From contig JAQGOE010000046.1 in the NCBI GenBank assembly GCA_028293725.1, positions 1-44,056 on the forward strand: DNA of 44,056 nt. The letters run 5' to 3'. This DNA is from Gammaproteobacteria bacterium (GTDB lineage Bacteria > Pseudomonadota > Gammaproteobacteria > Steroidobacterales > Steroidobacteraceae). The position numbers and the translations under genes are program-made. The notes beneath the pieces are model-generated. The model was given only the letters and a program-made list of their open reading frames with translations. It made no database searches and had not been told where the DNA came from. Each line of letters begins with the position of its first letter. Within the stretch, counting starts at the first letter, position 1. Below are positions 1-8,314 of the stretch, piece by piece.

Positions 1-840
1 CGCCAGCTTTTTCAAGGCCTCGAAATCCAACCCCGCCTGCTTGAACACAGCCACCGCGGTGTCGCGCTGAATCCAACCTTCCAGCGGCACATGTGCCCGT
101 GCCGGATCGGCGCGAACGATGTCATACACCGCAGCGGTATTGGAGTTCACGACGGTGGCCCATCCGTATGCAGCGGCGGCCGTTTCATGCACGATGAGCA
201 CGCCGAGTGCCCCACGCCGGGCTGCCTCTTCGTACTTGTAGGTCCAGCGGCCGTAGTACGTCATCGCCTTACCGCCGAAGTCTCCACTACCCGTCTCGAA
301 GTCGGGATCATTGACCAGCACGACGGCAATCTTGCCGTGCAAGTCAATGCCCTTGTAATCGTCCCAGTTGCGCTCCGGGGCGTGCACGCCGTAACCCACA
401 AACACCAGCGGCGCGTTTACGATCGCGAGTTGGTCGGCGTTTGTTTGGGGAGCACGGATCGAAACGTGCTGACCCTGGACGAGCGGCTGCACGCGGCCAC
501 CGAGCGTCAACGAGAGTGCAGTTGGACCGCTAAAAGCGAACTTGGCGAGCGGCACATCCTGAGTCCAACCGCGTCGCCCGCCAACCAGGCTACCGCCCGG
601 CTGCAGGCCGGCCTCCTTCATGCGATCGATGATAAAGAGAACGGTACGCTTCTCGGCGCGAGTGCCGGGCTCCCGGCCCTCGAATGCATCCGATGAAAGC
701 AGCTTCACGTCGATTGAAAGGCGTGCGGGATTCGATTTCAGCGCTGCCGCGTGCGTGCTCACAGAAGCCGACGCGAGTATCGCCAAGGCAAACCCAGGCA
801 GGGCGCTCACCACCCTCGACCGCCGGCCGAGATTGTTCAA
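1..840 (-). CDS. M28-family metallopeptidase with PA domain, 3' end cut by window
   Basis: The visible 280 codons begin with a basic n-region and a hydrophobic stretch ending near THAAA, a likely Sec signal peptide, so the product is probably exported. The next part resembles the N-terminal half of M28 aminopeptidases: a segment around SSDAFEGREPGTRAEK, then a PA (protease-associated) insert with the characteristic run around GDFGGKAMTYYGRWTYKYEE. The zinc-binding residues would lie further on, outside the window, so catalysis cannot be confirmed. The start is taken as TTG at 840, which has GGTGAG about nine bases upstream and supplies the Arg-rich n-region. An in-frame GTG at 813 is an alternative that would lose those arginines. 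The gene starts 10 bases after the stop of the DUF2058 gene, so the two may be cotranscribed. Confidence 0.75.
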   Translation of the reverse strand, partial: MNNLGRRSRVVSALPGFALAILASASVSTHAAALKSNPARLSIDVKLLSSDAFEGREPGTRAEKRTVLFIIDRMKEAGLQPGGSLVGGRRGWTQDVPLAKFAFSGPTALSLTLGGRVQPLVQGQHVSIRAPQTNADQLAIVNAPLVFVGYGVHAPERNWDDYKGIDLHGKIAVVLVNDPDFETGSGDFGGKAMTYYGRWTYKYEEAARRGALGVLIVHETAAAAYGWATVVNSNTAAVYDIVRADPARAHVPLEGWIQRDTAVAVFKQAGLDFEALKKLA

Positions 841-850
841 CGCGACTTGC

Positions 851-1399
851 TCACCAGACGAGATCGTCGGGCACTACGAAGTCTTTGTAGGGATCCTCGC
901 TGTCTGCGCTCGCAGTGGCGGCAGGTGCCGTGGTAGCCGCAGTTTCATGCGCCACGATCGCATGTTCGTCGCGCTCCCGAATACGGGCAACCGCCGACTC
1001 AGGCACTACGGCGTAGTGTCCCTCGTAGCGAACGATAACGATCATTCCCTTTATGAGTTGCTCACGCAGGGCGGGCGTGACGGCCAACCGCGAGAGCCGG
1101 TTCCCATCCGCGAAATTGTAGTATTCCTCGCTCACGACCGGCGGCAGACGGTGCTGCTCGATGAGCTGTTTGACCTCTGCGCGGCGGGCCTTGGCGGCTG
1201 CCTTTTCCTGCTGCCGGCGATTCAGCTCCTGGTCGCGCGCGCTTTTCGCGGCCGCCGCCTTTTGAGCGGCGAGCTTTTCCGGCGAAATCGGTGGCGGCTG
1301 GTGTCGCGACGGCGCCTTCTTCGGCTGCGTCGCCTCCTTGGCCTGCTTTTTGGTGCCGAGACCCGCCTGGATCAGCTGGTCGCGCAAAGACATACTCAT
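851..1399 (-). CDS. DUF2058 family protein (YaiL-like)
   Basis: The 182-residue protein has the layout of the DUF2058/YaiL family: an N-terminal MSLRDQLIQAGL motif, a long Ala/Lys/Arg-rich helical stretch (about residues 40-75, probable coiled coil), and a globular C-terminal part with YYNFADGNRL and VVPESAVARI. The family is common in gammaproteobacteria; it is soluble, often nucleoid- or RNA-associated by suggestion only, and its biochemical role is not established. The tail after residue 150 is Ala/Thr-rich and acidic. It lies 10 bases upstream of the peptidase gene on the same strand. An ATG two codons downstream (MSL) could equally be the start. Confidence 0.85.
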   Translation of the reverse strand: MSMSLRDQLIQAGLGTKKQAKEATQPKKAPSRHQPPPISPEKLAAQKAAAAKSARDQELNRRQQEKAAAKARRAEVKQLIEQHRLPPVVSEEYYNFADGNRLSRLAVTPALREQLIKGMIVIVRYEGHYAVVPESAVARIRERDEHAIVAHETAATTAPAATASADSEDPYKDFVVPDDLVW

Positions 1400-1591
1400 G
1401 ACTCGATCTCACTCGCCTCAATACCGGATGGCGTAGTTTACCGAAGCGCGCGTGTGGATTTCATGTCCGATGGACCGTGGGGGGCAGCACTGTGGTGGGG
1501 CGGCCCAAGGTGGCGAGGCGCCGGCGCAACGGTGCCTGCGAGGCTCAGAAGCCCTCTTTGAGCAAGGCCGTAGCGCTCCTGCAACTTTCCA

Positions 1592-2578
1592 TCAGGCCAG
1601 AGACGTTCCGGCCTCGACCGCAGCCGCGGCGCTTACGGCAGAGGCAGGCTTCCACACGGGCCGCCGCACCAGTGTGCTCTTCCCAAACAGCGACTCGACC
1701 AGATCGACGGCCAGCGCAGCCGTTTTATTGCGCACGTCGAAAGCGGGGTTCAGCTCGACGATATCCAGCGACCCGAGTCGACGGGTGTCGGCAATCATTT
1801 CCATGCAAAGCTGCGCCTCCCGGTACGTCGGACCGCCGGCGACCGTGGTCCCCACGCCCGGGGCGATATCCGGATCGAGGAAATCAACGTCGAAACTGAC
1901 ATGCAAATGGGTATCGCTGTCGAGTCCGGCGAGTGCGTGCTCCATGGTCTCGCGCATGCCCATCTCGTCGACGTAACGCATATCGAACACGTCGAGCCCC
2001 TGATCGTGGACGAAACGCTTTTCGCCGGCATCAACACTGCGGATGCCGATCTGCCGTACACAGGAGGGAGTGATCGCGGGCCCCGCCCCTGCGATTTCCA
2101 CCAACGCGCGCGGGCCGAAGCCGCACAGGCAGGCCATCGGCATCCCATGAATGTTGCCGCTCGGAGAGAGCTCGCTGGTGTTGAAATCCGCGTGCGCATC
2201 CAACCACAACACCCGCAGCTTCCTACCCTCCTCCCTGCAACGTCGGGCGACCGCACTGATCGACCCGATGCTCAATGAATGATCGCCGCCGAGCAGAATC
2301 GGCAACCGCCCCAGGCGCAACTCGTCGAACACGGCATCGTGGACCGAGCGGTTCCAGTGCACCACCTGTTCCAGGTGGCGATAGCCCTCGTGGGATGGCT
2401 GCCAGGGGTTGGCCGGCCCGCTCAGATTGCCGAGATCGAAGACCTCCAGACCACGCTCCTGCAAGGCCATCTGCAATCCGGCGACTCGCAAGGCTTCAGG
2501 ACCCATTGAAGCGCCCCGATCGCCGGCCCCCACATCGGTCGGCGCACCGATGAGGCTCGCCTGCCGCCCGGTGCTCAA
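1592..2578 (-). CDS. rocF: Arginase
   Basis: A 328-residue ureohydrolase that hydrolyses L-arginine to L-ornithine and urea in the cytoplasm. The two-manganese signature is complete: GGDH at 97-100, DAHAD at 127-131, SGNIHG at 140-145 and SFDVDFLDP at 228-236. N-terminal GAPTDVGAGDRGASMGPEAL is typical of arginase rather than agmatinase, as is the SGNIHG substrate loop. Length matches the family. Its ATG overlaps the stop of the ornithine cyclodeaminase gene (ATGA, 2575-2578), showing translational coupling; the upstream gene consumes the ornithine made here. The C-terminal 30 residues are Ala/Val-rich and less typical. Regulation by the divergent Lrp/AsnC protein is likely but inferred. Confidence 0.93.
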   Translation of the reverse strand: MSTGRQASLIGAPTDVGAGDRGASMGPEALRVAGLQMALQERGLEVFDLGNLSGPANPWQPSHEGYRHLEQVVHWNRSVHDAVFDELRLGRLPILLGGDHSLSIGSISAVARRCREEGRKLRVLWLDAHADFNTSELSPSGNIHGMPMACLCGFGPRALVEIAGAGPAITPSCVRQIGIRSVDAGEKRFVHDQGLDVFDMRYVDEMGMRETMEHALAGLDSDTHLHVSFDVDFLDPDIAPGVGTTVAGGPTYREAQLCMEMIADTRRLGSLDIVELNPAFDVRNKTAALAVDLVESLFGKSTLVRRPVWKPASAVSAAAAVEAGTSLA

Positions 2579-3645
2579 GCGAACACCGCCGCCGGTCGGG
2601 CCACACTGCCGGGCTTGGGCGCCAGCAGTCCGAACAGATCCTTCGGGTTTTCGAGATCCGGCACCAGGTCGACCTGTTGCTGCAAGCCGCGCGATTCCTG
2701 GTGAATCCGCCGCAAATAACGCAACGACGAGAAGTCCTCGAGGGCGAAACCCACTGAATCGAAAATGGTCACTTCGCGCTCGCTCACGCGTCCGGGGCGG
2801 CGGCCCGCGAGCACGTCGGTGAACTCGGCAACCGGGAAGTCCGACTCCATCTGTTGGATCTCGCCTTCGATGCGCGACTGCGGCTCGAATTCCACCACGA
2901 CCCGCACATCGGGGCGGCGCAGAATGTCGGGATGCAATTCGGTCTTGCCAGGGCAGTCGCCACCGACAGCGTTCAAGTGCATTCCTGCGACGATCATCTG
3001 CGGCGCCAGGATAACGGCGTTGCGTTTGTCAGCCGTGACCGTCGTGACGATGTTGGCGCCCTGCACCGCTGCCGTTGTCGATGTACACCGCACGACGCGC
3101 AGCCCATTCAAACGCAAGGCCGCGAGATTTCGCTCGAGCTTGTCGGTCGCCGCAGAATCGGTATCGAACAGGCGCAGTTCGCGAATACCCAGCATGTGAT
3201 GGAAAGCGATCGCCTGAAACTCGCTCTGCGACCCATTGCCGATCAACGCCATGACACGACTATCCGCTCGTGCCATCCGACGGGCCGCCAGAGCGGAAGT
3301 CGCGGCGGTGCGCAGCGCCGTCGTCAAGGTCAGCTCGGAAAGCAACAGCGGATATCCGGTCATAACATCCGAGAGCACGCCGAACGCCGTCACCGTCAAC
3401 AAACCAACAGAGGTGTTTTTCGGGTGACCGTTGACGTACTTGAACGCGTAGAGCTGGCCGTCGGAGGCGGGCATTAACTCGATCACACCCACCGACGAAT
3501 GAGTCGCATGCCGCGGCGATTTGTCGAATTCGCGCCAGCGGAGGTAATCCGTCTCGATCTCCCCCGCCAACTCTTCTATGAAACGTGCCGCGCCGAGGCG
3601 CCCAACGAGCTCACGAACGCGCTCGATACCAATGAAGTCGACCAT
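2575..3645 (-). CDS. ocd: Ornithine cyclodeaminase
   Basis: A 356-residue member of the ornithine cyclodeaminase/mu-crystallin family, which converts L-ornithine to L-proline and ammonia using bound NAD. Visible motifs are FKYVNGHPKN (substrate-binding region, near residues 68-77), the dinucleotide-binding ALIGNGSQSEFQAIAF (about 133-148) and NAVGGDCPGKTEL, which carries the catalytic-region Asp. The start ATG has AGGGGAG about nine bases upstream. It is the first gene of a two-gene operon with arginase, giving a two-step route from arginine to proline. The promoter must lie in the 181-base gap shared with the divergent regulator gene. Confidence 0.92.
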   Translation of the reverse strand: MVDFIGIERVRELVGRLGAARFIEELAGEIETDYLRWREFDKSPRHATHSSVGVIELMPASDGQLYAFKYVNGHPKNTSVGLLTVTAFGVLSDVMTGYPLLLSELTLTTALRTAATSALAARRMARADSRVMALIGNGSQSEFQAIAFHHMLGIRELRLFDTDSAATDKLERNLAALRLNGLRVVRCTSTTAAVQGANIVTTVTADKRNAVILAPQMIVAGMHLNAVGGDCPGKTELHPDILRRPDVRVVVEFEPQSRIEGEIQQMESDFPVAEFTDVLAGRRPGRVSEREVTIFDSVGFALEDFSSLRYLRRIHQESRGLQQQVDLVPDLENPKDLFGLLAPKPGSVARPAAVFA

Positions 3646-3772
3646 GCTCTTTACTCCCCTGGAGGCGGCTCATCGACTAAGGACGAGACCGCTTGAGGGA
3701 GCATGGTGTTGCGAAGCAAGGCTAAAGAGCAGCCAGAAGACTGCCCACAAATGATATAGAAATGTGCAAAGT

Positions 3773-3801
3773 GCCAGACAGATCTGGCGTTTTGCTATAA
3801 T
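3773..3801 (+). promoter_or_regulatory. Promoter with adjoining inverted repeat upstream of the Lrp/AsnC gene
   Basis: A perfect TATAAT box sits at 3796-3801, 25 bases before the GTG start. No strong -35 hexamer is present at the right distance. The inverted repeat GCCAGA-CAGA-TCTGGC (3773-3788) occupies the -35/spacer position instead, which suits an autoregulatory operator. Binding by the encoded regulator is inference. Confidence 0.6.
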
Positions 3802-3826
3802 CGGGGCCTTCAGAAGGGGGCGCCGA

Positions 3827-4246
3827 GTGGACGAAATCGATCGCCAGCTCATCTCTATCCTGCGCAATGACGCTCGCACCTCTGTCGCCTCGTTGGCGAA
3901 AGCCTTGCGGGTGTCGCGCGGGACGGTGCAAAACCGCATGGCCCGGCTGGAGGCGGACGGCACGATCGCCAGCTACACGATCCGGCTCAAACCCGCGGTG
4001 GAGGAGCACCGGATCCGCGCGTTGATGACGGTGGCCGTCGAAGGCAATCGCGTCGACGCCGTTATCAAGGCACTCCGCGGCGACCCTGCAGTGACAACGT
4101 TGCACAGTACGAATGGCCGCTGGGACATCGTGGTGGAATTACGGGCCGACAGCCTGGAAGCCTTTGACCGGGTGTTGGCGCGCATCAGGTTGGTGGAAGG
4201 CATCTCGCAAAGCGAGACCAGCCTGCTGCTGTCGACGTTCAAGTAG
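3827..4246 (+). CDS. Lrp/AsnC family transcriptional regulator
   Basis: A 139-residue regulator with an N-terminal winged-helix domain (DEIDRQLISILRNDARTS and SLAKALRVSRGTVQNRMARLE, residues 2-46) followed by a ligand-binding RAM domain. The GTG start at 3827 is preferred over the upstream ATG at 3764 because AAGGGGG lies seven bases before it, the family normally begins at VDEIDRQ, and the TATAAT box falls between the two starts. The gene stands between the divergent ocd-arginase operon and the downstream aminotransferase on the same strand, so arginine or ornithine is the likely effector and these genes the likely targets. This is inferred from position only. Confidence 0.9.
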   Translation: MDEIDRQLISILRNDARTSVASLAKALRVSRGTVQNRMARLEADGTIASYTIRLKPAVEEHRIRALMTVAVEGNRVDAVIKALRGDPAVTTLHSTNGRWDIVVELRADSLEAFDRVLARIRLVEGISQSETSLLLSTFK

Positions 4247-4249
4247 GTC

Positions 4250-4262
4250 AGCACCCGGTGCT
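4250..4262. promoter_or_regulatory. Short palindrome between regulator and aminotransferase genes
   Basis: AGCACCCGGTGCT is a 13-base palindrome centred on one C, starting four bases after the regulator stop codon. A one-base loop rules out an ordinary hairpin, so a protein-binding site is the more sensible reading. It does not resemble the inverted repeat at 3773-3788, and chance occurrence is possible. Confidence 0.25.
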
Positions 4263-4355
4263 CGTGACCATTCGCATCCGCAATGCCGCCAGCGGCGTCC
4301 TCACGTCCAGCTCCTCAGTTGCAATAGCGGCACAACGCACGCAAAGTCCCCCGCC

Positions 4356-5528
4356 ATGAAATTTTCTCCCCTAGTTGAGCGCATTGGTGGTGAAGGCGCG
4401 GACGCATGGCGCACCCACTCCGAAGCGTCGGCGGCTCGAGATCGAGGCGAGGATGTGATCATCCTCAGCATCGGCGACCCCGATATAAACGCGCCGGAGG
4501 CTGTAATAGAGCGCACGGTGGAGCGGCTCCGCTCCGGCGACACGCACTACACTCCCGCGCGGGGGCGGCCTGCGCTTCGCGCGGCTATTGCAAAAGCCCA
4601 TACGGAGCGCACTGGACAGGTCGTGAAGTCCGATAACGTGCTGTGCCTGTCGGGTACGCAAAACGCACTGTTTGTCGCCTCTATGTGCCTGGCTGGTCCC
4701 GGCGACGAGGTCATTACCTTCGACCCGCTCTATCCGACCTATACCGCCACGATCGAAGTCTCGGGCGCGCGCCTCGTAAAGGCGCCTACGGGGCCTGGAC
4801 TTCGCCCGGACGTGAGCGCGCTCGAGTCGCTCGTCACGCCGCGCACCCGTGCCATCTTCTGGGCAACTCCGAACAACCCCAGCGGCGTCATTCTCAGTGA
4901 GGCGGAGCTCGCCACAATCGGTGCAATCGCGCGCCGGCACGATCTGTGGATCGTCTCGGACGAGGTCTACGCTGGTCTGGCGCCCGGAGGGAAAGTCCCG
5001 AGTCTTGCGGCAGCTCTGCCCGACCGGGTCGTCACCATCGGCAGCCTCTCAAAGTCACATTCCATGCCTGGATTTCGCGCCGGCTGGCTCATTGGGCCAG
5101 CCGAGCTGACAGCGCATGCTGAATCTTTGTCGATGTGCATGCTGTTCGGTCTTCCGGGTTTCATCCAGGAAGCCGCCGTTACGGCGCTCTCGATCGCGCC
5201 GGAGGTCGAGCGCCGCCTTCGCGAGTTCCTCGATATCCGGCGTGAGCGGTTCGTCGCCGGGCTGGAAGGCGTTCCCAACATACACGTCTCCGCTCCTCAA
5301 GCGGGTATGTTCGCGTTACTGGACGTCAGCAAGACAGGGCTGTCTGGATACGAATTCATGCGTGCGCTCTACGAGCGGCGCAAGGTGTCGGTGTTGGACG
5401 GCGCCGCGTTCGGGCGGCAGACCGCTCATTTCGTCCGCATCTGTTTCGCTACCGAAGAGGCGACCATCGACGCGGCGTGCGCGAGGATCCGTCAGTTCTG
5501 CGAGCAGGATCTGTCCGCGCCTGCGTAA
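4356..5528 (+). CDS. aruH: Class I aminotransferase, AruH-like (arginine:pyruvate transaminase)
   Basis: A 390-residue PLP-dependent fold-type I aminotransferase. Motifs: SIGDPD near 38-43, GDTHYTPARG 61-70, NNPSG 173-177, SDEVY 201-205, and SLSKSHSMPGFRAGW with the PLP-binding lysine at 233. The pattern WRTHSEA near the N-terminus, SGTQNALF, and LSMCMLFGLPGFIQEAA resembles Pseudomonas AruH as I recall it; AruH transfers the alpha-amino group of arginine to pyruvate, giving 2-ketoarginine. The location beside arginase, ornithine cyclodeaminase and an Lrp-type regulator supports an arginine role. The start ATG at 4356 begins the family homology; the open frame upstream overlaps the regulator gene and is not conserved. 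A generic aspartate or aromatic aminotransferase remains possible. Confidence 0.82.
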   Translation: MKFSPLVERIGGEGADAWRTHSEASAARDRGEDVIILSIGDPDINAPEAVIERTVERLRSGDTHYTPARGRPALRAAIAKAHTERTGQVVKSDNVLCLSGTQNALFVASMCLAGPGDEVITFDPLYPTYTATIEVSGARLVKAPTGPGLRPDVSALESLVTPRTRAIFWATPNNPSGVILSEAELATIGAIARRHDLWIVSDEVYAGLAPGGKVPSLAAALPDRVVTIGSLSKSHSMPGFRAGWLIGPAELTAHAESLSMCMLFGLPGFIQEAAVTALSIAPEVERRLREFLDIRRERFVAGLEGVPNIHVSAPQAGMFALLDVSKTGLSGYEFMRALYERRKVSVLDGAAFGRQTAHFVRICFATEEATIDAACARIRQFCEQDLSAPA

Positions 5529-5574
5529 TTCGCACAATTTCGCCCTTAACGTTGAAACTGCAGCGCCGCTGAAT

Positions 5575-6978
5575 ATGCATTCTCACTTCTCGATCCCAAC
5601 GGCAATTGCGGCACTCTGCGTGCTCGGCCTGGTAGCGCTGGTCGTGCGCGCGGTGCGCGTCCGCAAGGGTTTGTATTTCTACGACGTCAAGGCCAACTCG
5701 GTTTACGATTTCTCGCGCACGGGCGCGCGAGAGATCGGCGCCCAGGTGCGCGACGGGAGATTGCTGCTCCCACCGAAAGCTCGTCCCGGTGACTCGATTT
5801 TTGTCGCGGTAAGGATCCGCGCGACACTGCCAGGGCATTGGTTCGAGCCGCACCTCGAAATCGATGCCGGCAGCCAACGATTGACGCAGGCATTCGAACG
5901 TGGCGGTGCAGGCTTGCGCTATATCAATTTAAGTTCCCTCGATGTCAGTCGTGAAAGTACAGTGCGCCTGGACGGGAAATTCCTGCACATCGCCGATCAG
6001 GCGGTGATGCTGTACTACATTTCCAGCGCTGTGGAACTCGACCAGCAGCGCATCCTGCTGATCAGCCCGCATCCTGACGACGCAGAGATCGCCGCTTTTG
6101 GCTCGTACTCCAATCGCGATGCTCATGTGGTCACGGTGACGGCGGGCGAGGGCGGCGAGCCCGCGGAGTTGGGTTCGTTCGCCGTGTTCGGCGGCGCCAA
6201 CGCCTATATCGAGAAAGGCAAAACACGCGCTTGGAACAGCGTCACGGTCCCAATGCTCGGCGGAGTATCGATTCAGCGTACGGCCAATTTGGGTTATTTC
6301 GATGAAACCCTGCAAGCCATGCAGCGGCAGCCGACGGTGCCGGTCACTTCCTTGCACACCGGCGCGCAGTCCTTGGATGCCTTCGGTCAGGCGGCGTCGG
6401 CGCAGCTTATGATTCCCCGTGCCGCCAGACCGGCCACCTGGAACAATCTGGTCGAGGACCTGGTGTACGTAATCGAGCACGTAAACCCAGCCATTATCGT
6501 CACACCGTATCCGCGTCTCGACGGGCATCCGGATCACAAGATGTCCACCGCGGCGCTGCTCGAAGCGCTGCGCAAACTGAACTGGAAGCGTGGCTCGCTG
6601 CTTCTGTACACAAACCATTCGGTCTCGAGTTTATGCTACCCCTACGGCCCCGCGGGCGACGTGATATCGCTGCCTCCCGGCGGCAGCGGGGTTCTATTCG
6701 ATGGGTTGCTGTCGATTCCGCTGAACATCGCTCAACAGCAGCGCAAACGCGTGGCGCTGGACGCAATGAACGACTTGCGGCCCGGCTTTCCTTCCGCTTC
6801 TCCTGCCAACGCCCTGCGACAATTGCTGCGGACCCTGAGAATTGCTCTCTCGGCCGACGATCAGAGCTATTTTCGTCGAGCGGTGCGCAGTAATGAATTG
6901 TTCTTCGAAGTCAGGGCGTCGAGCCTTTATGAGCCTGGAGCCACCGCAGCGATCCTCGGCTCAGCGCCGGCGCCCTGA
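5575..6978 (+). CDS. PIG-L/LmbE family deacetylase with N-terminal membrane anchor
   Basis: The 467-residue protein has one transmembrane segment (about residues 8-27, AIAALCVLGLVALVV), a beta-rich region of about 120 residues, then a PIG-L domain starting with ILLISPHPDDAEI (160-172) and later RLDGHPDHK. The HPDD and HPDH motifs are the zinc ligands and catalytic Asp of N-acetyl-sugar de-N-acetylases. The anchor suggests action at the membrane, probably on a glycan or lipid-linked sugar. The downstream convergent acyltransferase and the next glycosyltransferase make a surface polysaccharide role plausible. The ATG at 5575 is chosen because upstream codons overlap the aminotransferase gene. 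Its last 52 bases overlap the 3' end of the acyltransferase gene. Confidence 0.8.
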   Translation: MHSHFSIPTAIAALCVLGLVALVVRAVRVRKGLYFYDVKANSVYDFSRTGAREIGAQVRDGRLLLPPKARPGDSIFVAVRIRATLPGHWFEPHLEIDAGSQRLTQAFERGGAGLRYINLSSLDVSRESTVRLDGKFLHIADQAVMLYYISSAVELDQQRILLISPHPDDAEIAAFGSYSNRDAHVVTVTAGEGGEPAELGSFAVFGGANAYIEKGKTRAWNSVTVPMLGGVSIQRTANLGYFDETLQAMQRQPTVPVTSLHTGAQSLDAFGQAASAQLMIPRAARPATWNNLVEDLVYVIEHVNPAIIVTPYPRLDGHPDHKMSTAALLEALRKLNWKRGSLLLYTNHSVSSLCYPYGPAGDVISLPPGGSGVLFDGLLSIPLNIAQQQRKRVALDAMNDLRPGFPSASPANALRQLLRTLRIALSADDQSYFRRAVRSNELFFEVRASSLYEPGATAAILGSAPAP

Positions 6979-8156
6979 GCGCTTGGCTCGTTCGCGCCTG
7001 TTGGATCCGGATCGTTGAAGAGCCGCTTGCCATAGGCAATGCAGGGCGACTCGACATATCTGTAGAGCAGGATCGACGCGCCGAGTGTCATGATCGGCAC
7101 AGTGACGAAGGTAACCGCCACTGTCGGCGCAATGCCGAGTGCAAATTTCCTGATGCACACGTACACCACGCTGTGAATGATAGGTTCGTGAACCAAGTAC
7201 GTCGAATAAGATCTCGTCCCCAGATAACGTGCGAGCTTCGAATTCAGAACGACGTCGGCGAACCGATGGATTCCACAGCTGATCGGATCTGACGCATGCT
7301 CCACGCGCAGCCAGGTGATGAACGCCAGCCAAAAGAAAAATGGCAGGAACGAACTCGTCAAGAGCACGAAGCCGCCCGCGAGAATGATGGCGGCAGCGGG
7401 ATAGGCTGACAGAGTGGGTAACTTCGGATACACCAGCCGTGTCGCGATGCCGGCAGCAAAATAAATTCCAGCGCCGGGTAAAAAGCTTGGGTCGTAAAAG
7501 ACGCCGAGCCAGCCTCGTTGAAATGCCGCGAAGGCCGCCACGGTGGTCAGGGCGAGAATAAACTGCCCGCGTCGAGTGCGCAGCCCGAGCAAAATGAGCG
7601 GCGCGACCATGTAGAACTGCCATTCGAGCGACGCTGACCAGGCCGGCCCGAGAAACATGAATTGCGACATCGGCAGGACGGTGTTGGAGATGACCCCGTG
7701 AGCCATCGTCAAGTGCGCGAGCAGGTGCAACCAGAGCCGCGGGCCGTGTGAACCGGCAAGTTCCTGGCGGAGAATATCCGGCTGCGGTACAAAATTTCCC
7801 CACGGATGATCGGAAAATGCGGAGAAGTGCCAATAGGTTGCAATGATGCCGAGCGCCAGACAACAAATGTACAGCGGGTAGATTCGCAGGAAGCGCCGCA
7901 CGATGTAGGGAAGGTAGCGCTCCTTCTTTTCCAGCAAAAGGTGCGTAATGACGAATCCGCTGATGATCACGAAGCATGACACGCACACACTGCCCAGGAT
8001 GTAGGCATGCGCCAGGATCGGTTGCCACTGATCGGCCGCGGTCAGCAAGATCATGTGAAACACAACGACTGACCAGGCAAGCCACGCCCGCACCCCGTCG
8101 AGGCTTCGAAAATGCTTCATCTGTTTGGGTTGAGAATGGCGCGACTGCTGTGTCAT
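6927..8156 (-). CDS. Acyltransferase family 3 (OafA-type) membrane protein
   Basis: An integral membrane protein of about 410 residues with the acyltransferase-3 signature FRSLDGVRAWLAWSVVVFH close to the N-terminus and roughly ten hydrophobic segments. Members acylate sugars of O-antigen, exopolysaccharide or other envelope glycans. STYLVHEPIIH near the C-terminus is also typical. The open frame extends upstream to a TTG at 8276, but the extra 40 residues have no family resemblance. ATG 8156 (MTQQ) and ATG 8120 (MKHFRSLDG) are both possible starts and neither has a clear Shine-Dalgarno sequence. The C-terminal part overlaps the PIG-L gene tail to tail. Confidence 0.85.
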   Translation of the reverse strand: MTQQSRHSQPKQMKHFRSLDGVRAWLAWSVVVFHMILLTAADQWQPILAHAYILGSVCVSCFVIISGFVITHLLLEKKERYLPYIVRRFLRIYPLYICCLALGIIATYWHFSAFSDHPWGNFVPQPDILRQELAGSHGPRLWLHLLAHLTMAHGVISNTVLPMSQFMFLGPAWSASLEWQFYMVAPLILLGLRTRRGQFILALTTVAAFAAFQRGWLGVFYDPSFLPGAGIYFAAGIATRLVYPKLPTLSAYPAAAIILAGGFVLLTSSFLPFFFWLAFITWLRVEHASDPISCGIHRFADVVLNSKLARYLGTRSYSTYLVHEPIIHSVVYVCIRKFALGIAPTVAVTFVTVPIMTLGASILLYRYVESPCIAYGKRLFNDPDPTGANEPSAQGAGAEPRIAAVAPGS

Positions 8157-8314
8157 GCGCTTTGGCGCACAGATCGTTATTTTTCTGCAGAGCAACGTTT
8201 CGAAGGTAACATACCCGTAAACACGCTTTCCGGCAAAGTCACAGTCGTTTAACTTATGGGGGGGGGCGAAGCGCAAGTGTCTGCTATGCCTTACAGATCA
8301 GAGGGTTACACAGG

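Noticed and set aside
620..1561. A long plus-strand open frame of 313 codons
   Set aside because: It lies opposite the DUF2058 gene and the start of the M28 gene, both of which have clear family motifs; its translation is Arg-rich and low in structure, as expected of a shadow frame.
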